From positions 1 to 27,599 of the forward strand of contig CALVEE010000200.1 in the NCBI GenBank assembly GCA_944326495.1: DNA of 27,599 nucleotides. The letters are read 5' to 3'. Positions 14,993-21,896 of the stretch are shown here, one piece after another. Made by a program: the position numbers and the translations under genes. Within the stretch, counting starts at the first letter, position 1. Each line of letters opens with the position of its first letter. The DNA is from Candidatus Gastranaerophilales bacterium. Lineage in GTDB: Bacteria > Cyanobacteriota > Vampirovibrionia > Gastranaerophilales > Gastranaerophilaceae. The notes under the pieces were generated by a model. That model searched no databases. It worked only from the letters and a program-made list of their open reading frames with translations, and was not told the DNA's origin.

Positions 14993-16368
14993 GCTTTATT
15001 TCTTTTATTCCGGAGTTTTTGCTGGGTTTTAAATATAAACTGTTTTATTGTTGAATAGTATCCTACAGCAAGAACAAGAGATGCTGCAACCCAGGCAATA
15101 GGGCCTGCGAAGAATACGCCGTAATAGCTTATTCTGACTGCTAAAAATACTGCTGCAAATGAGCGCATCATAAGTTCTCCGACAGCTGCTAACATCGGTA
15201 TCATAGCTCTTCCTAAGCCTTGCAGGGCATTTCTGTAAATAAATATCTGGGCAAGGAAGAAGTAGAATAGTGAGCTTATGAATAAGTAATCATGAGCAAT
15301 CTTAACCACATGCTCATTCCCGCTTCCGACAAAAATCCTTACGAAATGCCCGCCCCAGAAATGCATTATAAAAGCCATAAATATGCTTAAACCAACATTT
15401 ATCAAAGAAGCCCGCTTAACCCCGTATCTTATTCTTGAAAAATGGCAGGCTCCGAAATTTTGGGCGACATAAGAAGCCAGAGCTACACCAAAGGATATCA
15501 TAGGTAATGTTGCTATCTGCTCTATTCTCAACGCTGCCGTAAATGCGGCAATAATATCTGCGCCAAAGCTGTTGCATACACTTTGAATAATCAAAATACT
15601 TAATCCCAAAATTGCAAACTGAACAGCCATAGGCACTCCGACTTTTAAATGCTCGTATGCGAATTTATAATCATTTTTCCAATCAAAAATCCAGTCGGAT
15701 TTTTTTAAATGCAATATAGGAAAATGTTTCTTCACGTACCACACACAGAGCAGACCGGAAACAGCCTGTGAAAGAACAAGAGCTACAGCAGAGCCCGGAA
15801 CACCCCAGCGGAATTCAAGAATAAAAAGCAGGGCAAGCAATATATTCAGAATTGACGCAATTATAAGGCAATATAAAGGCGTCATGCTGTCTCCAAGTGC
15901 TCTTATAATATTTGCAAGCAAATTATAAAAATTAGCAACAAAAAGTCCCAGAACAACTATTTCTATATACCAGAAAGCGTCGTGATAAATTTCATCAGGC
16001 ACATTCATAAGAAAAAGAAGCTGGTTCATAAAAACTGCACAGAATATAGTAAAAACAGCCGTAAATAAAAAACTCAAAATGGTTGACATCGTAACCGAAC
16101 GTCTTACGCCTTCAAAATCCTTTGCGCCGAACCTTTGACCAGTTATAACCGAAAAACCGCTTGTTAAGCCTACTATTATAAACATAATAAGAAAAAATAA
16201 AGGAGATACAGCACCCACAGATGCCAGTGCCTTCATCCCCAGAGTTCTTCCTACAATTATTATATCTGCTATATTATAAAACTGCTGAAAAATGTTTCCG
16301 ATAAGCAGCGGAACTGAAAACAGCAGCATTAATTTTACAGGAGCTCCCTTCGTCAAATCATTTATCAT
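14989..16368 (-). CDS. MATE-family efflux transporter
   Basis: Cation-antiporting multidrug or metabolite exporter in the inner membrane. The 459-residue protein has the family's length and about 12 hydrophobic helices. Typical sequence includes the N-terminal LLFSVPLLIGNIFQQFYNIADIIIVGR, GLTSGFSVITGQRFGA after helix 2, and FGVALASYVAQNFGA in the second half, mirroring it. The C-terminus is a basic cytoplasmic tail (KTQQKLRNKRNKA). The start at 16368 has only a weak AAGG ten bases upstream. It is transcribed alone toward the 65-residue gene, overlapping it by four bases. Substrate cannot be predicted. Confidence 0.93.
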   Translation of the reverse strand: MINDLTKGAPVKLMLLFSVPLLIGNIFQQFYNIADIIIVGRTLGMKALASVGAVSPLFFLIMFIIVGLTSGFSVITGQRFGAKDFEGVRRSVTMSTILSFLFTAVFTIFCAVFMNQLLFLMNVPDEIYHDAFWYIEIVVLGLFVANFYNLLANIIRALGDSMTPLYCLIIASILNILLALLFILEFRWGVPGSAVALVLSQAVSGLLCVWYVKKHFPILHLKKSDWIFDWKNDYKFAYEHLKVGVPMAVQFAILGLSILIIQSVCNSFGADIIAAFTAALRIEQIATLPMISFGVALASYVAQNFGACHFSRIRYGVKRASLINVGLSIFMAFIMHFWGGHFVRIFVGSGNEHVVKIAHDYLFISSLFYFFLAQIFIYRNALQGLGRAMIPMLAAVGELMMRSFAAVFLAVRISYYGVFFAGPIAWVAASLVLAVGYYSTIKQFIFKTQQKLRNKRNKA

Positions 16369-16426
16369 TTCAACTAGCCTTTATGTTTTTTATCTATAGT
16401 AATTATTATAAATGGAGGAAAATAAA

Positions 16427-16477
16427 ATGCAAAATATAAAACTTATGGGACTTGATATTAATGGGGAAGAAAAGTAG
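16427..16477 (+). CDS. 16-codon reading frame (leader peptide or truncated gene start)
   Basis: ATG at 16427, preceded by GGAGG (16414-16418) at eight bases, reads MQNIKLMGLDINGEEK and stops at TAG 16475-16477. A weak promoter (TTATGT, N17, TATTAT, 16381-16409) lies just ahead. The ribosome binding site is better than that of many full genes here. The frame ends right at the left border of the structured region, so it is either a short leader peptide or the beginning of a gene destroyed when that region arrived. Not proven to be translated. Confidence 0.4.
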   Translation: MQNIKLMGLDINGEEK

Positions 16478-16492
16478 TGTAGAGTAAACTTA

Positions 16493-16979
16493 ACACTTTT
16501 CGGTGCTAATTTCTCCCTTACGGGCTAGCACCCATCTTAACCTTGTCTCATTAGGCATTAGTGTCCAAATAAAAACAAAACCTTACGGGAGAGGAGCAGC
16601 CGTGTTTGAGGCGGGAGCCGAAAACTACGGATGCGGTGAGGGGGCTATGTTAGCCGATAAGAAAAATAAAAAACGGAAAGATATAAATTTGAAAACTTTA
16701 CCTTCTATATACCCCTGACGGGGCTGCCACCTCACCTAGAATTTCTAATACTCAACTTACGTTTCGTATTGAAATTCTATCCTCTGTCTTGGATTTGCTC
16801 CACGCTCACAGAGCTTCACCTTTAAGCCGCACGGCTTAGCAGGTTCAGTCTGTTCGCTATCCGGACTTCCATATTCCCATTTACCCCTCCGTCCGCAAAT
16901 CCGCTCCCGTAAGGAGAGGATGTGTGCAAGCCTTGATTTCAGGGAGACACTTGCAAGGACGATAAGATTGAAAAAGTGT
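16493..16979. ncRNA. Candidate large structured noncoding RNA (about 490 nt), strand undetermined
   Basis: No credible gene, visibly more G+C-rich than its surroundings, and foldable into a nested, non-crossing set of helices. Closing helices: 16493-16500/16972-16979, 16534-16539/16963-16968 and 16541-16545/16954-16958. An 11-bp helix CCTTACGGGAG/CTCCCGTAAGG joins 16581-16591 to 16904-16914. Side hairpins: 16502-16508/16526-16532 (inner CCC/GGG), 16737-16751/16766-16779 (14 bp, one bulge), 16782-16787/16808-16813, 16823-16828/16833-16838 and 16862-16866/16891-16895. A multibranch unit is closed by GGTGAGG/CCTCACC (16635-16641/16730-16736), with two hairpins inside. CCTTACGGG occurs twice (16516, 16581). 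Size and shape recall ornate RNAs such as ROOL or GOLLD, but membership was not established. A nine-base direct repeat AGTGTAGAG (16476 and 16975) at its borders also allows a small mobile element. Confidence 0.55.
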
Positions 16980-17006
16980 AGAGAAAAGTTAGAATAAAAA
17001 CTCATG

Positions 17007-17036
17007 TTGACGAAAAACTTGATTGTTTATCATAAT
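17007..17036 (+). promoter_or_regulatory. Possible promoter firing antisense into the XRE gene
   Basis: TTGACG (17007-17012), 18 bases, CATAAT (17031-17036): five of six in each hexamer. It points right, so a transcript starting about 17043 would run antisense through the minus-strand XRE gene. Alternatively a chance match in AT-rich DNA. Confidence 0.3.
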
Positions 17037-17356
17037 ATTTTTTTAAATCCAGAGATAAGTTTATAAATATATTCAAGTTCATCAGTTTCTGAATTATTGA
17101 GCAGGTGTGTAATTTTGCCTATCAATTCCTCTTTTGAATATTTCTCATTAAAATCAAATAAATCCCGAACCCGTACTCCTAAAAAGCCGGCAATTTTCTC
17201 GAGATTTTCTTCCTTTGGCATCTGATACCCGCTCTCGATTCTTGTAAGATTAGAAGGCTCCATCTCAAGTTTTTCCGCAAGCTCATACTGCTTAATCTTC
17301 AATCCTTCACGAATTTCTTTAATCCGTCTCCCGACTTTTCTGCTCAATTCACCCAT
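17030..17356 (-). CDS. XRE-family transcriptional regulator
   Basis: 108 residues. A Cro/CI-type helix-turn-helix spans about residues 8-62 (KVGRRIKEIREGLKIKQYELAEKLEM, then PSNLTRIESGYQMP). A short C-terminal helical region (about 72-108) probably dimerises the protein. The start at 17356 is backed by AAGGTGAT about five bases upstream. The promoter (TTGTCA, N16, TATAGT) is followed by repeats of AATAAC, including a perfect palindrome, between the -10 and the start codon, which is the usual place for autorepression. It sits between the candidate structured RNA and a divergent glycosyltransferase, and could control either. Small XRE regulators of this type are common in mobile or prophage-derived DNA, but nothing else phage-like is present. 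Confidence 0.85.
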   Translation of the reverse strand: MGELSRKVGRRIKEIREGLKIKQYELAEKLEMEPSNLTRIESGYQMPKEENLEKIAGFLGVRVRDLFDFNEKYSKEELIGKITHLLNNSETDELEYIYKLISGFKKIL

Positions 17357-17374
17357 TCTATCACCTTATTTTAG

Positions 17375-17400
17375 AATAACGTTATTTAATGAGGAATAAC
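17375..17400. promoter_or_regulatory. Candidate XRE operator
   Basis: Perfect 12-bp palindrome AATAACGTTATT at 17375-17386 plus a further AATAAC half-site at 17395-17400, all between the XRE promoter's -10 and its start codon. Binding here would block XRE transcription. Confidence 0.5.
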
Positions 17401-17402
17401 AC

Positions 17403-17430
17403 ACTATATCATAGAAGTTTGTATTGACAA
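17403..17430 (-). promoter_or_regulatory. Promoter of the XRE gene
   Basis: On the minus strand TTGTCA (17430-17425), 16 bases, TATAGT (17408-17403). The same DNA carries a perfect TTGACA on the plus strand (17424-17429), without a convincing -10 after it. Confidence 0.55.
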
Positions 17431-17440
17431 TATTTCTATT

Positions 17441-17467
17441 TCATGACATGAATTACAATTAAATTGT
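17441..17467. repeat. Two perfect short inverted repeats upstream of the glycosyltransferase
   Basis: TCATG-A-CATGA (17441-17451) and ACAATT-A-AATTGT (17455-17467), each symmetrical about a single A, three bases apart. They lie in the divergent promoter region and differ from the AATAAC repeats, so a second regulator may bind here. Confidence 0.45.
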
Positions 17468-17519
17468 TATATTACAGAAATTTTTTTGCTAAAAAATGCT
17501 GTATAAAATAAGAGGGTGT

Positions 17520-18434
17520 ATGAAAAATAAACTAAATTCATTCTGCAAATCTGTTATTAATTCCTGCGTAAAACTTTTTCTTGAGCTTTTTATTTTTGAT
17601 AAAAAAATCAGACGCGTGCTTAAAGGTAAGTTCTGCCAGCGGTTTTTAAAAGCTTATATTGAAGATGTTGAAAAGGAAGGGGCGGAATTTTCAAACAACC
17701 GTAAGGAGTATAAAATATGGCAGTACTGGGATAATAGTTTTGAGAATGCTCCGGATATTGTAAAAGCTTGCATGAAAAGTGTTGAAAAATTTAAGGGAGA
17801 TAGAGAACGCATAGTTTTAAATGATAATAATATAAAAGAATATGTAACTATTCCTGATTACATATACAAACTTAAAGAAAAAGGAATTATTTCAAAAGCC
17901 CATTTTGCGGATATTTTGAGAACATATCTTCTTTATGAACACGGCGGCTGCTGGATTGATGCAACTGTTTATTTAACCTCCCCGCTTCCTGATTACATTC
18001 AGTGGTCTGAATTATTTGTGTTTCAAAATAATGAAGAGGACGACCCGGATAATCTAAGGATGACCAACTACTTTATGTCATCAAAAGGAAACAGTGTAAT
18101 TATTGCAAAGATGAAAAAATTTCTGGAAAACTATTGGAGCAGAAATTATTTTGTAATCAATTATTTTTTCTATGCTCACGCTTTTACTCTTTTTTCAAAA
18201 TCATCTGAAGAAAACAAAAAAGAATGGGCAGAAATGTTCAACGTTTCCTATATTCCTGTTCAGCAGATGGAAAAAGAACTTTTAGATAAATATTCTCCCC
18301 AAAGGTTTGAAGAATTAAAAAAGATTTCTCCAATACATAAACTTTCCTATAAGTGGAAAGTAATTGCCGGCAGGAAAAAGGAAATTTCGCTTGAAGATAC
18401 TCTATACCAGCATATTATTGAAGATAAGTTTTAA
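17520..18434 (+). CDS. Capsular polysaccharide synthesis-type glycosyltransferase (Caps_synth/GT32-like)
   Basis: 304 residues. The start of the fold is seen in KIWQYWDNSFENAP, followed by a Rossmann-like segment. The diagnostic stretch SKAHFADILRTYLLYEHGGCWIDATVYL contains the sugar-nucleotide and metal site (Asp in HGGCWIDAT, standing for the DxD motif of GT32-like enzymes). The family transfers sugars in capsule or surface polysaccharide synthesis. The start at 17520 is chosen because AGAGGG lies just upstream; an ATG eight codons earlier (17496) has no ribosome binding site. No other polysaccharide genes are adjacent, so it is an isolated transferase next to an XRE regulator, an arrangement seen in variable surface-modification loci. 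Its end overlaps pnuC by 20 bases. Confidence 0.82.
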   Translation: MKNKLNSFCKSVINSCVKLFLELFIFDKKIRRVLKGKFCQRFLKAYIEDVEKEGAEFSNNRKEYKIWQYWDNSFENAPDIVKACMKSVEKFKGDRERIVLNDNNIKEYVTIPDYIYKLKEKGIISKAHFADILRTYLLYEHGGCWIDATVYLTSPLPDYIQWSELFVFQNNEEDDPDNLRMTNYFMSSKGNSVIIAKMKKFLENYWSRNYFVINYFFYAHAFTLFSKSSEENKKEWAEMFNVSYIPVQQMEKELLDKYSPQRFEELKKISPIHKLSYKWKVIAGRKKEISLEDTLYQHIIEDKF

Positions 18435-19095
18435 TTTCCCGCCTCCAGCAGATATAAAAATAAATTGCTAAGATGAAATAAACGCTCCACATAATAACTG
18501 TTGAGTAAACTTTTTCTCCCCCGAATGCTATTTCAAGCCACATAAATGCAGATAAACCATTAACAAACATCCAAACAACCCACTGCTCAATCGCGCGTTT
18601 TACGGTCAGATACATTCCAAGAACTGAAAAAACTGTTGTTATTCCATCAATATAAGGACTCTTATCGCCTGCATAAATAAGAATAATTACAGCAGCTAAA
18701 GTAAGCAGCGTTGTTATAATAAATAATTTTAATCTTTCAGATGTATTCAATCTAACTTTTATAATCTCATTTTTGTTATCCTTTAAATGCTCTCTCCACC
18801 TAAAAAACCCTAAAATCTGCATAGGAATATAATATCCGGCATAAAGCGAAAGATTTCCCCACAATGCGTTTTTGAACGATAAATAAACATAAAACCCCGA
18901 GCCGATAAGCCCGAAAAGATAACAAACCGGCCGCCCCTTGCCTGCAAGTACAGTATAAGTTATCCCGAAAAAAGCTGATACTAAAGCTGCAAGCGAGTCT
19001 TTCAAAAACAAAGCATTAGAAAAAAGCAGAACATAAATAAAAATCAGAAACAAAATTTCAAAAAATTCCTGCTTCGTTTGTTTAAATCTAATCAT
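18415..19095 (-). CDS. pnuC: PnuC-family vitamin (nicotinamide riboside-like) transporter
   Basis: 226 residues with about seven hydrophobic helices. The PnuC signatures are present: SGFYVYLSFKNALWGNLSLY, QILGFFRWREH, a central KSPYIDGITTVFSVLGMYL, and a C-terminal WLEIAF...YFYICWRRE helix. The family imports nicotinamide riboside; related members take thiamine or riboflavin, so substrate remains open. The ATG at 19095 is preferred to TTG 19137, which would place the start beyond the divergent neighbour's ATG. No Shine-Dalgarno is visible. Only 24 bases separate this ATG from that of the divergent gene at 19120. Confidence 0.85.
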   Translation of the reverse strand: MIRFKQTKQEFFEILFLIFIYVLLFSNALFLKDSLAALVSAFFGITYTVLAGKGRPVCYLFGLIGSGFYVYLSFKNALWGNLSLYAGYYIPMQILGFFRWREHLKDNKNEIIKVRLNTSERLKLFIITTLLTLAAVIILIYAGDKSPYIDGITTVFSVLGMYLTVKRAIEQWVVWMFVNGLSAFMWLEIAFGGEKVYSTVIMWSVYFILAIYFYICWRREIKTYLQ

Positions 19096-19119
19096 ATTTA
19101 TGTTATCTAATAAAAATAG

Positions 19120-20148
19120 ATGAAAGTAAATTCTCAAAGGGATATCTCATTCAAAGGATTTTATAATAATAAAGCTCTAAAAAAGGGATTGGAGTTTGCT
19201 GCCGATAACGGTGCGCTTTTTGCTGCGACTACGACGCTGGTTCTTTCTGCAGTCGTTAGACCGGCCGCGATATGGCTTGCTCCTCACACTGACAAAGAAA
19301 ATAAAAAGCTTGCCTGCGCAAAATCAATTTCCTCAAGCGGCGCAGGTTTTTTATTGACTCTGGCGCTTTCTATGCCTCTTATGAAAGCAATGAAAAAGAT
19401 AGATAAAACCCCGCAAAAATACCTGAAACCGGAGACAATTAAAAATTTTAGAGAAGCCTCCCAAAAGCTTGAAGAGTCAAAGAGTTACGCGCTTGCAACC
19501 CAGATGTTTAAACTCGGTGTAGGATTAGTTGTTGCAGCCCCGAAAGCAATCTTAACCTGTGCCGGAATGCCGTTTATAATGCAGAAACTTTTCCATAAAC
19601 CTAAACCGCAGAAAAATAAGGAAGCTGAAAATTTGAGCTTTAAAGGAAAATCAAATGACAGACTTGCGCATAATATCGGCCGAATACTGGATAAAGAAGG
19701 GGTTCAGAAATTCTCTAAGAAGTATAAAGACTCCAACTTCCCGATGCATATTATTGCAGGAACAGATATTATCAATACCGCAGCCTTTATTGATTCAATC
19801 GAGAGAAGCGATAAAGTTGAAGAAAACAGAAAAAAAGCACTTATTTATAACGCCGGAATTTCAACACTTTTAAGTATAATAAGCGGTTACATTTTTGATA
19901 AACTTCTGGATAAACCTGCAGAAAAGTTTATAGAGAAATTTAAAAAAGCAAACAGAGGGCTTCCAAATCTTGAAAAACAAGTTGAAGGTTTTAAAATTGC
20001 AAAACCAATTCTGATAGTGGGTGGAATATACTATATGGTAATTCCTTTTATTTCAACGTTTTTAGCGGACATTGCCGACCATAACCCCAAGCTTGATTTG
20101 CCTCACAAAAAACCTAAACAGAAGCCATCTTCTCCTGCAGGGTATTAG
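19120..20148 (+). CDS. Membrane protein with FKG motifs, unknown function
   Basis: 342 residues with several hydrophobic segments (about 33-53, 70-92, 127-152, 240-262, 293-318) between strongly basic loops. No family was recognised. The N-terminus reads KVNSQRDISFKGFYNN, and the motif recurs as ENLSFKGKSND at about residues 170-180, so SFKG occurs twice. The same kind of motif starts two other large unknown proteins in this window. There is no classical signal peptide, although the first hydrophobic segment could serve as an anchor. The ATG at 19120 has no ribosome binding site and lies 24 bases from the divergent pnuC start. Its last 35 bases overlap the pgi coding sequence. The C-terminus is Pro/Lys rich. 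Confidence 0.7.
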   Translation: MKVNSQRDISFKGFYNNKALKKGLEFAADNGALFAATTTLVLSAVVRPAAIWLAPHTDKENKKLACAKSISSSGAGFLLTLALSMPLMKAMKKIDKTPQKYLKPETIKNFREASQKLEESKSYALATQMFKLGVGLVVAAPKAILTCAGMPFIMQKLFHKPKPQKNKEAENLSFKGKSNDRLAHNIGRILDKEGVQKFSKKYKDSNFPMHIIAGTDIINTAAFIDSIERSDKVEENRKKALIYNAGISTLLSIISGYIFDKLLDKPAEKFIEKFKKANRGLPNLEKQVEGFKIAKPILIVGGIYYMVIPFISTFLADIADHNPKLDLPHKKPKQKPSSPAGY

Positions 20149-21502
20149 CAGACTCTTCATAACCTGCCCGTCCCATAAGAGCGTAGGTATAATTCTTAGC
20201 CTGCTCAACTCCGGGCTGATTAAAGGTATCTATATTATATAATTCACCCGCAATAGCAGTCTGAACCTCAAGCATATAGAGAAGCTGCGCTACATTGTAT
20301 TCATCAATTCTTTCTAAAGTAATAGTCATTGTAGGCCTTGAATAATCCGCTAATGCAACACGAGTAGAGTCAGCTTCCGCATTAATTAAATCGTTAATAG
20401 TTTTGCCGCCCAGATACCCGATGCCTGTATATTCAAAAATCCTTGGGATTTCCAATGTTGTATCAAAATTTTCTACACGAATAAATGTAATAATTTTATT
20501 GTTAGGCCCTTCATTATAAAGCTGAATTTGCGAGTGCTGGTCTGTAGCACCAAGAGCCTTTATCGGGCTCGGGCCTACATTTACCTTTTCTCCGTTAAGA
20601 TTGTATTCTTTTCCAAGAGATTCAGCCCACAACTGCACAAACCAGTCAGAAACATACTTAAGCCTGCTTGAATAAGGCATCATAACAGAAATATTTTTTC
20701 CCTTCTTAGTATCTAACAGGTACTGGATTAAAGCGCCCTGGGCTGCAATATTCTGATGAATATCAGTGTTTTTCAGAGCCAGATCCATATCTTTAATACC
20801 GTTCATAATCTGGTCAATATCAAGTCCGACAAGCGCAAACGGTACGAGGCCTACAGCAGAAAATACAGAAAATCTTCCGCCCACATCATCAGGTACAAAG
20901 AATGTTTTATACCCTTCCTGATCTGCAAGCTGTCTTAAAACACCCATTTTTTTATCTGTAGTTGCAACAAAATTCTTCCTGTAATCATCTCCAAGCTCTT
21001 TTTCCATAAGGTTTTTAATAATCATATACTGTGACATCGTCTCAGCAGTAGAGCCGGATTTAGTGATAACATTAACTAACGTGCGCTTCAAATCCAGCAC
21101 CTGTAAAAGCCCGTTAATAGTGTCAGGGTCAATATTATCCAGAAAGAAAATACGCGGAAGCCCGTCTCTTTGCTCCGGCGTTAAAAGGTTCCAGTAAGGT
21201 TTTAATAAAGCTTCCGTAACCGCAATTCCGCCTAATGCAGAGCCGCCGATTCCGAGTACAAGAATGTTATCAAACCTTCCCTCAACCATAGAAGCAAATT
21301 CTTTAACATACCAGACAGTTTCTTCATTGTAGCCCAAATTCATCCACTGCAGCCACTGACCGGGTTTATCTTTGCGCTGGTTTAAACTCTTTATGATTTC
21401 TGAAATTCTTTCTTTATAATTTTCAAATTCTTCACTCAAGTTCAAGCCGTTTTCTTCGCCTATGATTGCCGAATCTGTGTTTCTGCAGTTCAGTTTAAGC
21501 AT
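20114..21502 (-). CDS. pgi: Glucose-6-phosphate isomerase
   Basis: Interconverts glucose 6-phosphate and fructose 6-phosphate in glycolysis and gluconeogenesis. The 462-residue protein carries LVLGIGGSALGG, NVITKSGSTAET (phosphate-binding), the FVPDDVGGRFSVFSAVGL signature and GATDQHSQIQLYNEGP with the ring-opening His. Length is in the range of the shorter bacterial enzymes. The start at 21502 has AAGGGAT upstream and a good promoter. Its last 35 bases are antisense to the end of the membrane protein at 19120-20148. Identification is firm. Confidence 0.95.
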   Translation of the reverse strand: MLKLNCRNTDSAIIGEENGLNLSEEFENYKERISEIIKSLNQRKDKPGQWLQWMNLGYNEETVWYVKEFASMVEGRFDNILVLGIGGSALGGIAVTEALLKPYWNLLTPEQRDGLPRIFFLDNIDPDTINGLLQVLDLKRTLVNVITKSGSTAETMSQYMIIKNLMEKELGDDYRKNFVATTDKKMGVLRQLADQEGYKTFFVPDDVGGRFSVFSAVGLVPFALVGLDIDQIMNGIKDMDLALKNTDIHQNIAAQGALIQYLLDTKKGKNISVMMPYSSRLKYVSDWFVQLWAESLGKEYNLNGEKVNVGPSPIKALGATDQHSQIQLYNEGPNNKIITFIRVENFDTTLEIPRIFEYTGIGYLGGKTINDLINAEADSTRVALADYSRPTMTITLERIDEYNVAQLLYMLEVQTAIAGELYNIDTFNQPGVEQAKNYTYALMGRAGYEESANTLQEKMASV

Positions 21503-21536
21503 GCCAATCCCTTTCTTATTTGATACCTTTATAAAA

Positions 21537-21564
21537 ATTGTACTAAATAAAGTTTATTTTTCAA
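21537..21564 (-). promoter_or_regulatory. Promoter of pgi
   Basis: TTGAAA (21564-21559), 16 bases, TACAAT (21542-21537) on the minus strand, giving a leader of roughly 28 bases before the ATG at 21502. Confidence 0.6.
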
Positions 21565-21665
21565 GGGAGACATGTATAGTAATAACGCTTCATTTGGGGA
21601 GAATGAAATTTTATTTATATTTGTAGTAAAATAAAAAACATAAGAAAAATTATAAAGGAGAGAAT

Positions 21666-21896
21666 ATGGAAATCTCATTGTTAAAAGAAGGCTTGTTTGT
21701 AATGATAATTGGAATGGGAACGGTCTTTATATTTTTATCAGTAATGATTTTGATAATGAATTTGAATTCTGTATTCATGCAAAAAGTTATTAACCGGTAT
21801 TTTCCGGAAGAAATTCCAAATATTAAAGCTCCACAGTTAAGTAATGATGAAGAAATCGCACTTGCCGTTGCCTGTGCTTATGCAAGAACTGTATAA
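21666..21896 (+). CDS. OadG-like small membrane subunit (oxaloacetate decarboxylase gamma-chain family)
   Basis: 76 residues: one N-terminal transmembrane helix (about 11-32, MIIGMGTVFIFLSVMILIMN), then a short hydrophilic region ending in EEIALAVACAYART, the pattern of OadG-type gamma subunits that assemble sodium-pumping decarboxylases. AAGGAG lies five bases before the ATG. In known operons OadG lies beside OadA (carboxyltransferase/biotin) and OadB; neither is here, so its partners must be encoded elsewhere or the role differs. It starts 163 bases from the divergent pgi and abuts the stop of the convergent papain-like gene with no gap. Confidence 0.7.
   Translation: MEISLLKEGLFVMIIGMGTVFIFLSVMILIMNLNSVFMQKVINRYFPEEIPNIKAPQLSNDEEIALAVACAYARTV

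Noticed and set aside
16478..16992. ORF-less group II intron
   Set aside because: No GUGYG 5' end and no recognisable domain V hairpin was found on either strand; no split gene is rejoined by removing the region. Not fully excluded without a covariance search.
16478..16992. tmRNA or RNase P RNA in the structured region
   Set aside because: No tRNA-like acceptor end, no CCA, and none of the conserved RNase P core sequences were seen on either strand.
16503..17005. Two open frames across the structured element (71 codons on +, 82 codons on -)
   Set aside because: Neither has a ribosome binding site, the start codons are arbitrary, residue patterns are not protein-like, and both cross strong hairpins; they look like by-products of structured, higher-GC DNA.
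17424..17452. Plus-strand promoter of the glycosyltransferase using the perfect TTGACA at 17424
   Set aside because: No acceptable -10 at 16-18 bases; the real promoter is unclear.
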